Below are positions 57,085-64,000 of a stretch of DNA of 64,000 nucleotides, one piece after another; the first letter of the stretch is position 1; each line of letters starts with the position of its first letter. Source of the stretch: Oscillibacter sp. PC13 (lineage in GTDB: Bacteria > Bacillota > Clostridia > Oscillospirales > Oscillospiraceae); NCBI RefSeq assembly GCF_900115635.1, contig NZ_FOXE01000015.1, positions 1 to 64,000 of the forward strand, given 5' to 3'. Position numbers and translations under genes: made by a program. The notes under the pieces are model-generated. The model did not search any database. It was not told where the DNA came from and was given only the letters and a program-made list of their open reading frames with translations.

Positions 57085-57558
57085 ATCGTAGGTGACGAAG
57101 TTTCCCGTCAGACCATCGCCGTCAGCGTTCAGGCATCCAAGCTGACGGCCCGGAGCCTTGCCTATGCGCTGGCCGCCGTGGGCCGCCAGATTGCCAAGGA
57201 GCACCGCAAGGCCCAAGCCCCCCACGGCAAGCAGAGCGTAAAAAAGCTCATGAGCCACGGCGGGGCCACAAGCAGTATCGAACTGTCCGGGGCTACCCGG
57301 CACTTTGACCGGGTGGCCCGGAAATGGGGTGTTGACTATGCCTTTCGCCGGGTGGACAAGGGCAAATATCTGTTACTGTTCAAGGCAAATCAGGCCGACG
57401 CCATCACGGGCTGTTTTGCTGAGTATTCCCGCAAGGAGCTGAACCGGGCCAAGTCCCGGCGCACCCCGATCCGCGAACAGCTCAACCGGGCCGAGGAACA
57501 GGTGCGGAAACAGCCCCAGCGGGAGCTGGAAAAGGAGGCGGTGCATGGGGACAGATAA
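57085..57558 (+). CDS. pcfB: PcfB-like protein with a non-standard start codon
   Basis: 157 residues of PcfB (DUF3801) family, an accessory factor of the conjugative coupling complex: TIAVSVQASKLTARSLAYAL, then SHGGATSSIELSGATRHFDR and VDKGKYLLLFKANQADAITG. The conserved sequence begins right after an in-frame TAG at 57082, and no ATG, GTG or TTG lies before GTG 57178, which is already inside the family domain. AGGAGG at 57071 points to initiation at ATC 57085-57087 (one base from ATG). Either a rare ATC start, a mutated start or a base error. The end overlaps virD4 by 14 bases. Confidence 0.75.
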   Translation: MVGDEVSRQTIAVSVQASKLTARSLAYALAAVGRQIAKEHRKAQAPHGKQSVKKLMSHGGATSSIELSGATRHFDRVARKWGVDYAFRRVDKGKYLLLFKANQADAITGCFAEYSRKELNRAKSRRTPIREQLNRAEEQVRKQPQRELEKEAVHGDR

Positions 57559-58500
57559 GCTCCGCAAATATGTACTTCCCAATATCCCGTATCTGTTCAT
57601 CGGCTGGGCCTGCCTGAAAGTGGGGACGGCCTACCGTCTGGCCGCTGGTGCGGGCTTCGGCCAAAAACTGCTGGGGATCATGCAGACCATCGGTGTGGCC
57701 TTTGCAGATTTTGCACCGGGCCTGAACCCGGCAGACTGGCTGGTGGGTGTCGTGGGGGCCGTGGGCTTTCGGCTCCTAATCTACTGCAAGACGAAAAAGG
57801 CCAAGAAGTTCCGCCACGATGCGGAGTACGGCACAGCCCGCTGGGGGACGGAAAAGGACATCAAGCCCTTTATCGATCCCAAGTTTGAAAATAATATCAT
57901 TCTGACCGCCACAGAGCGGCTGACCATGAACACCCGCCCGGCCAACCCCGCAAACGCCCGCAATCTGAACACCTGTATCATCGGGTCAAGCGGATCGGGA
58001 AAAACCCGCTTCTGGCTTACTCCCCAGCTACTGTCCGCTCATTCCTCCTACGTCTGCGTAGATCCCAAGGGCGGCGTCCTCTCCCAAGTGGGCTACTTCC
58101 TGCAAAAGAAGCGGGGGTACAAAATCAAGGTATTCAACAGCATCGACTTTTCCAAGTCCATGCACTATAACCCGCTGGCGTACATCAAAAATGAGGCCGA
58201 CATTTTGAAGTTCGTGGACACCCTGATCGCCAACACTAAGGGCGAGGGCAAGGAGGGCGATCCCTTTTGGACGAAAGCGGAAACGCTGTTATACTGCGCC
58301 CTCATTGCCTACATCATTTTTGAAGGCCCCGCTGAGGATCGGAATATGAACACGCTGGTTGATATGATCTCCGGGATGGATGTCAAAGAGGACGATGAAA
58401 ACTACAAAAACGCCGTGGATTATATGTTTGACGGTCTTGCCAAGCGCAAGCCCGATTGTTTCGCCGTCAAGCAGTACCGCAAGTACAAATTAAGCAGCGG
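57545..58500 (+). pseudogene. VirD4/PcfC-type coupling protein, split by an insertion
   Basis: 318 residues of a type IV secretion coupling ATPase: two N-terminal membrane segments (LFIGWACLKVGTAYRLAAG, LVGVVGAVGFRLLIYCK), KFRHDAEYGTARWGTEKDI, Walker A CIIGSSGSGKTRFWLTP, and YVCVDPKGGVL. The family sequence ends at QYRKYKLSSG (~58500); the Walker B and the C-terminal half (~280 more residues) are missing. The frame then runs on by chance, without stop, into an inserted serine recombinase gene. Start ATG after GGAGG inside the pcfB end. Conjugation by this element must be disabled unless the insertion excises. Confidence 0.85.
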
Positions 58501-58501
58501 T

Positions 58502-58561
58502 GTTGTATGCTCTAAAAGACTTCTTAATCAAGCGGTTGGGAAGTCTCTTAGAACACACAAC
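58502..58561. repeat. Inverted repeat at the left end of the TndX-like element
   Basis: GTTGT (58502-58506) with ACAAC (58557-58561), and inside it TCTAAAAGACTTC (58511-58523) with GAAGTCTCTTAGA (58540-58552), one mismatch. It lies immediately at the junction with virD4 and before the recombinase gene, so it is a candidate recombinase binding site or hairpin that blocks incoming transcription. Confidence 0.6.
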
Positions 58562-58588
58562 CTAAAACCGAAGAAAGGAGCGCAAGCT

Positions 58589-60475
58589 ATGAGAAAAAAC
58601 GAGAAAATCACAGCTTTGTACGAACGGCTGAGCCGTGATGACTTTGGCAAAGATGATGACCAACAGCGTGAGAGCAACTCCATATCCAATCAAAAGGCAA
58701 TGTTGGAGGAGTTCGCCGCACGGCAGGGCTTTACAAACATTGTCCATTTCACGGACGATGGCATTAGCGGCACCTGCTTTGACCGTCCTGGCTTTCTGGC
58801 ATTGATGCGAGAGGTCGAAGCCGGGAATGTGGAATATTTGTGCCTAAAGGACATGAGCCGCATGGGTCGTGACTATCTGAAAGTCGGTCAGATTATGGAA
58901 ATCCTGCGTCAGCGGGGCGTTCGCCTTATCGCCATCAATGACGGCGTAGACAGCGCCAGAGGGGACGATGATTTTACCCCTTTCCGCAATATCATGAACG
59001 AGTATTACGCCAGAGACACCAGCCGTAAAATCCGTTCTACTTTCCAGTCCAAAGGCAAGTCCGGCAAGCACCTTACAGGTACGGTCATTTACGGCTATCT
59101 CTGGAACGAAGCCAGAGACCAATGGTTGGTTGACTCCGAAGCCGCAGAGGTGGTCAAGCGCATCTTTGCCATGACGATTGACGGCTACGGTCCGTATCAG
59201 ATCGCCAGCAAACTTAAATCAGAAAAGGTACTTATTCCGTCCGCTTACCTTGCCCAACACGGCGAGGGCGTGAACAAAAACAAGACTTTCAAAGATGTGT
59301 ACGGCTGGGGTTCTTCCACCATCTGCAACATTCTTGAAAAGCGTGAGTATCTGGGACACACCATCAATTTCAAGACCCGAAAGCACTTCAAGGACAAGAA
59401 AAGCCATTATGTCCCGGAGGACGAATGGACGATTTTTGAGAATACCCATGAAGCCATCATTGACCAGCAGACCTTTGACCTTGTGCAGAAAATCCGCAGC
59501 AAGGTCAGACGCTACCCGGACGGCTGGGGCGAAGCAGCTCCCCTCACGGGCTTGCTTTATTGCGCCGATTGCGGCGGCAAGATGTATGTCCATCGCACCA
59601 ACAACGGCAAGCGCATTTCTCAATATACCTGCTCACAGTACAGCAAAATCCCGGTCGGGAAGCTCTGCGCCACACAGCACCGTATCAATGAAGAAGTGGT
59701 ACTGTCTCTTATCTCCGATATGCTCAAAGCCATTGCCGAGTACGCCAAACATGACCGAGCCGAGTTTGTTCGTGTGGTGCAAGAAGCACAGTCCAGCCAG
59801 CAGACAGCGGCAGTTCGGAAACATCGTACACGCCTTGCCGCCGCAAAGCAGAGAGTTTCCGAACTGGAAGTTCTTCTCTGTAAAATCTATGAGGACAACA
59901 TTTTAGGGAAGCTGTCCGACAGCAGATATGCTACTCTGGATGCACAGTACGCAAAAGAACAGTCTGAACTTAATTCAGAGATTGCTTCTTTGGAAAAGGC
60001 AGTTGATGGCTACGAAAAGCATGAGAAAGATGTTGACCATTTTATTGCTCTGATTGACAAGTACGAGAGCTTTGACAAGCTGACGATTGCCATGCTCAAT
60101 GAGTTTGTCGAGAAAATCCTTGTGCATGAGCGTGACCGCAAAGGCAGTACGCAGACCACACAGGAGGTCGAGATTTACTTCAATTTTGTCGGGCGTTTCG
60201 TTCCTCCATCGTTTGGCGAAGTGGAACTGACCCCAGAGGAATTAGAGGAAATCCGCAAGCGTGAGGAACGTAAGGACAGGCTTCATCAGAACTACTTGAA
60301 GCGGAAAGCCAGCGGAGCGCAGAAGCGATACGAAAACAAAATAAAGGAAAAGAGAAAGGCAGAAATTGAAGCTAAGAAAGCCGCCATTCGTGCGGAAGAT
60401 ATTGCAAAGGGCGTGTTCGTTCCAGTATCACAGTTGCCCGCAAAGGAGCCAAAGAAAGGAGTACAGACCGCATGA
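58589..60475 (+). CDS. Large serine recombinase, TndX/TnpX type
   Basis: 628 residues, ATG at 58589 after GAAAGGAGCG. N-terminal resolvase domain (ALYERLSRDDFGKDDDQQRE with the nucleophile Ser, SISNQKAMLEEFA, DDGISGTCFDRPGFLALMRE); central recombinase domain (GTVIYGYLWNEARDQWLVDS, GWGSSTICNILEKREYLGHT); zinc ribbon (YCADCGGKMYV ... YTCSQYSKIPVGKLC); then a coiled coil (~440-520) and a basic tail. It excises and inserts the element without a transposase, as in Tn4451/Tn5397. Although it is in frame with the virD4 fragment upstream, its own ribosome binding site shows that it is translated separately. Overlaps tnpV by four bases. Confidence 0.9.
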   Translation: MRKNEKITALYERLSRDDFGKDDDQQRESNSISNQKAMLEEFAARQGFTNIVHFTDDGISGTCFDRPGFLALMREVEAGNVEYLCLKDMSRMGRDYLKVGQIMEILRQRGVRLIAINDGVDSARGDDDFTPFRNIMNEYYARDTSRKIRSTFQSKGKSGKHLTGTVIYGYLWNEARDQWLVDSEAAEVVKRIFAMTIDGYGPYQIASKLKSEKVLIPSAYLAQHGEGVNKNKTFKDVYGWGSSTICNILEKREYLGHTINFKTRKHFKDKKSHYVPEDEWTIFENTHEAIIDQQTFDLVQKIRSKVRRYPDGWGEAAPLTGLLYCADCGGKMYVHRTNNGKRISQYTCSQYSKIPVGKLCATQHRINEEVVLSLISDMLKAIAEYAKHDRAEFVRVVQEAQSSQQTAAVRKHRTRLAAAKQRVSELEVLLCKIYEDNILGKLSDSRYATLDAQYAKEQSELNSEIASLEKAVDGYEKHEKDVDHFIALIDKYESFDKLTIAMLNEFVEKILVHERDRKGSTQTTQEVEIYFNFVGRFVPPSFGEVELTPEELEEIRKREERKDRLHQNYLKRKASGAQKRYENKIKEKRKAEIEAKKAAIRAEDIAKGVFVPVSQLPAKEPKKGVQTA

Positions 60476-60798
60476 GAAGAATCATCGACAGCAGCCATAG
60501 TCCCGAAAAGAAGCGCCCCCATATCGGACATTATGGGCATTTGCGCAAAGCCTATCTTGAGGGCTACCGTCCCGACCTCTACGCCGCACTTATCGCCAGC
60601 GAACGGCTTTATGAGCATTGCGCAGAGATTGAGGACGCCGCCAGAAGCCGTCTTGACATTATCATTCCTCGACTTGCCGCAAGCGTGGGCGCGACAGAAG
60701 CTCTCAAAGCCCAAGACCCTATGAAATGGGTAGGCTTGATGAACGCTTGCAAGGCACAAGCAGAGGAAATTGTGAAGTTTGAGCTGATTTATGATTAA
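60472..60798 (+). CDS. tnpV: TnpV-like transposon protein
   Basis: 108 residues. The sequence IGHYGHLRKAYLEGYRPDLY, then ALIASERLYEHCAEIEDAAR and PMKWVGLMNACKAQAEEIVK matches TnpV, the small helical protein coded next to the recombinase in Tn4451-type elements. Function is unproven; probably an accessory of transposition or transfer. Its ATG overlaps the recombinase stop codon (ATGA). Confidence 0.85.
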   Translation: MRRIIDSSHSPEKKRPHIGHYGHLRKAYLEGYRPDLYAALIASERLYEHCAEIEDAARSRLDIIIPRLAASVGATEALKAQDPMKWVGLMNACKAQAEEIVKFELIYD

Positions 60799-60809
60799 GG
60801 AGGTACAGC

Positions 60810-60998
60810 ATGGATAACAGTTATATTGTGCGGTTTATCCGCAAGGACGGCAAGCCCGTTGAAGAGTTCTTCTACCACACTTTTGAAGCCGCCATTTCAC
60901 ATTTTCTTCTTTTCAAGGATGATGATTCAGACCTCTATATACGGATAGAAATAATTGACTTGTTTTCCGAAAGAACGGTTTCAATTCAAGAGTTTTAG
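60810..60998 (+). CDS. Small uncharacterised protein of the TndX-like element
   Basis: 62 residues; AAGGAGG lies eight bases before the ATG, 11 bases after tnpV. It reads MDNSYIVRFIRKDGKPVEEF then EAAISHFLLFKDDDSDLYIR: a short beta-rich acidic protein without recognised family. Position and ribosome binding site make it a real last gene of the recombinase operon, and a strong terminator follows. Confidence 0.7.
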   Translation: MDNSYIVRFIRKDGKPVEEFFYHTFEAAISHFLLFKDDDSDLYIRIEIIDLFSERTVSIQEF

Positions 60999-61001
60999 CG
61001 C

Positions 61002-61033
61002 AAGCGGCTTGTGGTTTCACAAGCCGCTTAAAA
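61002..61033 (+). terminator. Terminator of the recombinase operon
   Basis: Perfect 12-base stem AAGCGGCTTGTG (61002-61013) / CACAAGCCGCTT (61018-61029) with a 4-base loop; an A-rich rather than T-rich tail follows on the plus strand. Confidence 0.7.
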
Positions 61034-61076
61034 ATGCAAACCCATAACGAAATATGGTTTATTTAAGATAACATCA

Positions 61077-61094
61077 GGTCCATGTTGATGGACC
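61077..61094. promoter_or_regulatory. Inverted repeat containing two GGWCC sites upstream of the restriction operon
   Basis: GGTCCA (61077-61082) and TGGACC (61089-61094) with a 6-base spacer, 17 bases upstream of the -35 box. Both GGTCC and GGACC fit the GGNCC recognition family of Eco47II/Sau96I enzymes encoded downstream, so methylation of this dyad may matter for regulation. Confidence 0.45.
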
Positions 61095-61110
61095 AAAAAT
61101 CCGAAAACGC

Positions 61111-61139
61111 TTGATTTGTTCACAGCTTCCTGCTATAAT
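61111..61139 (+). promoter_or_regulatory. Promoter of the Eco47II-type operon
   Basis: TTGATT (61111-61116), a 17-base spacer and TATAAT (61134-61139), 29 bases before the XRE start codon. Confidence 0.65.
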
Positions 61140-61168
61140 ATTTAGTGTAATGTTCTTGGAGGTGGGCT

Positions 61169-61411
61169 ATGTCTGTAAGCTATGCAAATCTGTGGAAGCT
61201 GTTAATCGACAAAAAGCTCAAACGAGTTGATCTGAAAAAAATAGCGGGAATCAGCAGCACCACACTTGCCAAATTAGGCAAGGACGAGTATGTGTCTATG
61301 GAGAGCATTGAGAAAATCTGTGACGGGTTAGAGTGTGATATTTCTGACGTGATGTGCTTTTCAAGAAAAGAAACAAGAGAACGGAGTAATGAAAATGTTT
61401 TCAACGATTGA
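61169..61411 (+). CDS. Small XRE-type regulator (possible controller of the restriction system)
   Basis: 80 residues, ATG after TTGGAGG. A compact helix-turn-helix of the YozG/Cro type: VSYANLWKLLIDKKLKRVDL, then KKIAGISSTTLAKLGKDEYV and SMESIEKICDGLECDISDVM. Such small XRE proteins are common in front of restriction-modification genes, where they delay endonuclease expression. It overlaps the methylase start by a few codons in another frame, so translation is coupled. Confidence 0.82.
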   Translation: MSVSYANLWKLLIDKKLKRVDLKKIAGISSTTLAKLGKDEYVSMESIEKICDGLECDISDVMCFSRKETRERSNENVFND

Positions 61412-62399
61412 ATTATTTGCCGGGGCTGGCGGGCTGGCACTCGGCATTGAAAAAGCAGGGTTCAACACTTTAGCTTGCCTTGAGTTTGATAAGGATGCTT
61501 GCGATACGCTCAGAAAAAACAGACCGCAATGGCGTGTAATTGAGGACGATATAGCAAATATTTCTTGCCTTGATTTGGAGAATTACTTTTCCCTGAAAAA
61601 AGGTGAGCTTGACTTGCTTTCGGGTGGTGCGCCTTGTCAAGCATTTTCCTACGCAGGGAAGAAATTGGGCTTGGAAGATGCACGAGGGACACTTTTTTAT
61701 CACTATGCAACTTTCTTGGAGAAACTCCAGCCGAAAATGTTCTTATTCGAGAATGTACGAGGTCTTCTCACGCATGACAGAGGGCGAACGTACAAAACGA
61801 TTACCACAATATTTGAACAGGCAGGATATACCATTCAAAAGAAAGTGTTAAACGCTTGGGATTACGGAGTTGCACAAAAAAGAGAGCGGCTTATCACCAT
61901 CGGGATAAGAAATGACCTGCTTGATAAGATTCATTTTGAGTTTCCTAAGCCGCACGACTACAAACCGGTTTTGAGAGATATTTTGCTTGATTGTCCTAAA
62001 AGTGAGGGGACGCCCTATTCTAAATACAAGCAAAAAATCTATGACCTTGTCCCCCCGGGCGGTTACTGGCGAGACATCCCGGAAGACGTTGCAAAGGAAT
62101 ACATGAAGAGTTGTTGGAATATGGGTGGAGGACGCACAGGCATTTTGAGAAGAATGAGCCTTGACGAGCCGTCCTTGACTGTTCTAACTTCTCCGAGCCA
62201 GAAGCAAACAGACCGTTGCCATCCTATCGAATCGCGTCCTTTCACAATCAGAGAAAACGCAAGATGCCAGAGTTTCCCTGATGAATGGTGTTTTTGCGGA
62301 AGTGTAAGCTCACAATACAAGCAAGTAGGAAACGCTGTTCCTGTTAACCTTGCTTATGAAATTGCATCAAAAATCAAGGAGGCTTTGGAAAACTCATGA
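61395..62399 (+). CDS. DNA (cytosine-5) methyltransferase, Eco47II/Sau96I type
   Basis: 334 residues from the ATG at 61395 (GGAG eight bases before; an ATG two codons earlier is less well placed). Motif I TIELFAGAGGLALGIE; motif IV catalytic Cys in LLSGGAPCQAFSYAG (~residue 79); motif VI FLFENVRGLLTHD; motif VIII RERLITIG; motif X QVGNAVPVNLAYEIA. All key residues are present. It methylates the sequence cut by the Eco47II-like enzyme with which it overlaps by four bases; GGNCC is inferred from that partner. The DNA is more AT-rich than the chromosome. Confidence 0.9.
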   Translation: MFSTIELFAGAGGLALGIEKAGFNTLACLEFDKDACDTLRKNRPQWRVIEDDIANISCLDLENYFSLKKGELDLLSGGAPCQAFSYAGKKLGLEDARGTLFYHYATFLEKLQPKMFLFENVRGLLTHDRGRTYKTITTIFEQAGYTIQKKVLNAWDYGVAQKRERLITIGIRNDLLDKIHFEFPKPHDYKPVLRDILLDCPKSEGTPYSKYKQKIYDLVPPGGYWRDIPEDVAKEYMKSCWNMGGGRTGILRRMSLDEPSLTVLTSPSQKQTDRCHPIESRPFTIRENARCQSFPDEWCFCGSVSSQYKQVGNAVPVNLAYEIASKIKEALENS

Positions 62400-63211
62400 G
62401 TTGGAATCTATCATTTATCTCTGAACAGGAGTTTACAGACCATGTTCGGGCAACCATTCAGAAATACGGTGACAAGTTGGAATCGTTTGATCTCAAACGG
62501 TTTAACCGCAACATCGTCGATCCGGTCAAACTTATTTTCGATAAGACTGTATATCGCGCAACGTGGGAAGAGACAATCAGCAACGAGATTTTCCGTCAGC
62601 GCGACAAATCCAACAACAATGACATCGGTTATTTTCACCAGCGGATTTTTCAATATGTGACGAATTGCCATGTACCACCGAATGGTGAAGAAGGCGGCTG
62701 GGATGTCATTTACACGAATCCTGATGGAATTACATTGCCGGACGGTTCGGTTGTTCACACCGTCTATGTTGAGATGAAGAACAAACATAATACCATGAAC
62801 TCGTCTGCATCAGGAAAAACTTTTATCAAGATGCAGAATCAGCTTTTGAAGGATGATGATTGTGCCTGCTTCCTCGTCGAAGCTATTGCAAAGAAGTCCC
62901 AGAATATCAAATGGGAGACTTCTGTTGACGGTCAGAGAATGGGACACCGCCTTATCCGCAGAGTAAGCCTTGACCAGTTTTACGCTCTTGTGACGGGACA
63001 AGAAGATGCGTTTTATCAAATGTGTATGACATTGCCAGAGGTAATTCAGCGCGTTGTCGAAGCGGGCGGCAATGAACTTGTTCCGCATGATACTGTCATG
63101 GAGGAATTGATTGCGATTGCAAATGAAAACAACCTTGAGAATAGGGACTTGGCGATTGCAATGGCAATTTATATGCTGGGATTTTCGACGTATTCTGGTT
63201 TTACGAAGTAA
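62396..63211 (+). CDS. Eco47II-family type II restriction endonuclease
   Basis: 271 residues, matching Eco47II family length. N-terminal SFISEQEFTDHVRATIQKYG, then FDLKRFNRNIVDPVKLIFDK and the nuclease core EEGGWDVIYTNP ... HTVYVEMKNKHNTMNSSASG, giving D...ExK catalytic residues, followed by GKTFIKMQNQLL and DDDCACFLVEAI. Eco47II recognises GGNCC. The start overlaps the methylase stop (ATGA). The pair plus the XRE gene make a complete, apparently intact type II system on the mobile element. Confidence 0.88.
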   Translation: MSWNLSFISEQEFTDHVRATIQKYGDKLESFDLKRFNRNIVDPVKLIFDKTVYRATWEETISNEIFRQRDKSNNNDIGYFHQRIFQYVTNCHVPPNGEEGGWDVIYTNPDGITLPDGSVVHTVYVEMKNKHNTMNSSASGKTFIKMQNQLLKDDDCACFLVEAIAKKSQNIKWETSVDGQRMGHRLIRRVSLDQFYALVTGQEDAFYQMCMTLPEVIQRVVEAGGNELVPHDTVMEELIAIANENNLENRDLAIAMAIYMLGFSTYSGFTK

Positions 63212-63219
63212 GCAAAAAT

Positions 63220-63427
63220 CCCTTTAGGAACTAAAGGGCGCACTTCTATACTCTCCTGTCGAGAGTATCGTGCGTCCTGCGGAGCTTCATTCCCGGTCGG
63301 CAGAGAAAAAACTGCCCGACCGAGAATGTTTCGTCACTTCGTTCCGTCAAGGGAGCTACATTCCCTTGCGACGCTTGTGCGTCTATCCCTTGTGGACTTG
63401 CCGTCCGCAAACGGTTTGAAAACCGTT
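63220..63427. other. Array of seven hairpins between endonuclease and ATPase genes
   Basis: No gene. Successive dyads: CCCTTTAG/CTAAAGGG (63220-63238); ATACTCTC/GAGAGTAT (63248-63268) closed by CGCAC/GTGCG; CATTC, CGGTCGG, CAG with their complements (63288-63328); AAGGGA/TCCCTT (63349-63367); GACGC/GCGTC (63370-63383); TGTGGAC/GTCCGCA (63391-63409); AACGGTT/AACCGTT (63410-63427). Such density is unlike ordinary spacer DNA. Candidate structured RNA or single-strand DNA element. Confidence 0.5.
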
Positions 63428-63467
63428 CGCCGCCAGCAAGTTTGAAAAAATATAGGAGATAAGAAGT

Positions 63468-64000
63468 ATGCAAATAAAATCTCTAACACTGCAAAACTTC
63501 CGACGTTATTCAAATGCAGTAACAATAGAGTTTGAGAATCTCACAGCATTTGTCGGAAAAAACGACGTTGGAAAATCAAGCATTTTAGAAGCTCTTGATA
63601 TTTTCTTCAATGATGGAAGAGGTTGCATTAAGCTCGATAAAGATGACATCAATAAGATTGAGGCTTCACGTGGGAACAATGAGGTTTCCATTGCTGTTTG
63701 TTTTGAGAACCTACCAGATACAGTAGTAATTGATGCGACGAATGAAACGACGCTTGAAAGCGAGTATCTGCTTAATGAATCTTGCCAGCTTGAGATTGTA
63801 AAAAAATACCCCAATGCTGGGAGCGCAAAAGTTTTTATTCGTGCATATCATCCAACGAACCCCAACTGCTCTGATCTGCTTCTAAAAAAAGACAGCGATC
63901 TACGTAAAATTCTTAGTTCACAGTCGATTGCGTGCGAAGACCAGACGAGAAATGCTGTAATGAGAAAGGCTATTTGGGAACGCTATTCAGACGATTTACA
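63468..64000 (+). CDS. OLD-like AAA ATPase (ATP-dependent endonuclease type), partial
   Basis: The first 177 residues of a protein that continues past the window edge. ATG at 63468 after TAGGAG. It opens MQIKSLTLQNFRRYSNAVTI and has an ABC/SMC-like P-loop AFVGKNDVGKSSILEALDIF near residue 30, the standard N-terminus of OLD-family ATPases. In that family the C-terminus usually holds a Toprim nuclease, as in Gabija GajA or retron-associated OLD proteins, but this part is not visible. Location right after a restriction system on the same mobile element suggests a second defence module. Confidence 0.75.
   Translation, partial: MQIKSLTLQNFRRYSNAVTIEFENLTAFVGKNDVGKSSILEALDIFFNDGRGCIKLDKDDINKIEASRGNNEVSIAVCFENLPDTVVIDATNETTLESEYLLNESCQLEIVKKYPNAGSAKVFIRAYHPTNPNCSDLLLKKDSDLRKILSSQSIACEDQTRNAVMRKAIWERYSDDL

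Larger units (their letters stand above)
54088..58500 (+). mobile_element. Tn1549-like conjugative element, left portion, interrupted in virD4
   Basis: ParB-like, DUF4406-like, ArdA, PcfB and VirD4 genes in the standard order of Tn1549-family conjugative transposons, all on the plus strand. The remaining secretion genes would lie beyond the inserted element and the window edge. Confidence 0.75.
58501..64000 (+). mobile_element. Tn4451/TndX-like element carrying restriction-defence genes
   Basis: Begins in the virD4 gene at ~58500 with an inverted-repeat-bearing end and carries a large serine recombinase, TnpV, a small orf, an XRE gene, an Eco47II-type methylase and endonuclease, a hairpin-rich region and an OLD-like ATPase gene. 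The right end is outside the window. Confidence 0.7.

Noticed and set aside
57545-60475. A single 976-codon frame that looks like a VirD4-recombinase fusion protein
   Set aside because: The recombinase has its own ribosome binding site and ATG at 58589, and the join is an insertion junction that happens to lack stops.
1-64000. CRISPR arrays, rRNA and tRNA genes
   Set aside because: No regularly spaced direct repeats and no tRNA or rRNA signature were seen on reading the window; the hairpin clusters are not repeat-spacer arrays.

Overview
The window looks like the chromosome of a Gram-positive gut anaerobe of the class Clostridia, probably the Flavonifractor/Oscillibacter/Intestinimonas side of the Oscillospiraceae. 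This is inferred from the gene families (EFR1 flavodoxin-ferredoxin, DUF134/NifX/Mrp-ATPase cluster, S-layer-homology giant protein, Tn1549-like and Tn4451-like mobile genes), strong AGGAGG ribosome binding sites and a GC-rich housekeeping background. No rRNA or tRNA gene is visible.

Left part (1-23.6 kb), mostly chromosomal. A minus-strand set comes first: PucR-type regulator, LarA-like protein and the start of an HpaB/4-hydroxybutyryl-CoA-dehydratase-type flavoprotein. Next are a beta-carbonic anhydrase divergent from a natural EndoQ-like PHP/UvrD helicase fusion, then RsmH and a MazG-like pyrophosphohydrolase. A complete DpnII-type (GATC) restriction cassette follows, with an unusual N-terminal extension on its Dam methylase. 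After yaaA come a metal-cofactor cluster (two NifX-like proteins, two ferredoxin-Mrp ATPases, DUF134 regulator) divergent from a LysR gene, an EFR1 protein with a frameshifted peptide deformylase, two acetyltransferases, and a five-gene run (DUF5655, TfoX-like, VOC, helical-repeat-like, CDP-alcohol phosphatidyltransferase).

Middle part (23.6-47.7 kb). An AT-rich strip holds broken genes: transposase remnant, lipoprotein with an in-frame stop, deleted PAP2 phosphatase. Then comes a residual Wadjet locus (N-terminally truncated JetC, intact JetD) behind an XRE repressor, ending in a scar with a degraded serine-recombinase element. An 11.5-kb gene encodes a 3827-residue secreted, SLH-anchored protein, preceded by a DUF2442 gene and a large MalT/LuxR-type (LAL) regulator.

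Right part (47.9-64 kb), stacked mobile DNA. A mobilizable element (SLOG protein, XRE, relaxase, MobC, DUF3849, tyrosine integrase) lies next to the scrap of an older integrase. It is followed by a Tn1549-like conjugative element (ParB-like, DUF4406-like, ArdA, PcfB, VirD4). The VirD4 coupling gene is split by a Tn4451/TndX-like element carrying a large serine recombinase, TnpV, a complete Eco47II-type restriction-modification operon and, at the window edge, an OLD-like ATPase. The conjugative element contains two copies of a structured intergenic repeat whose substitutions include three compensated base pairs, the strongest sign here of an undescribed functional RNA.
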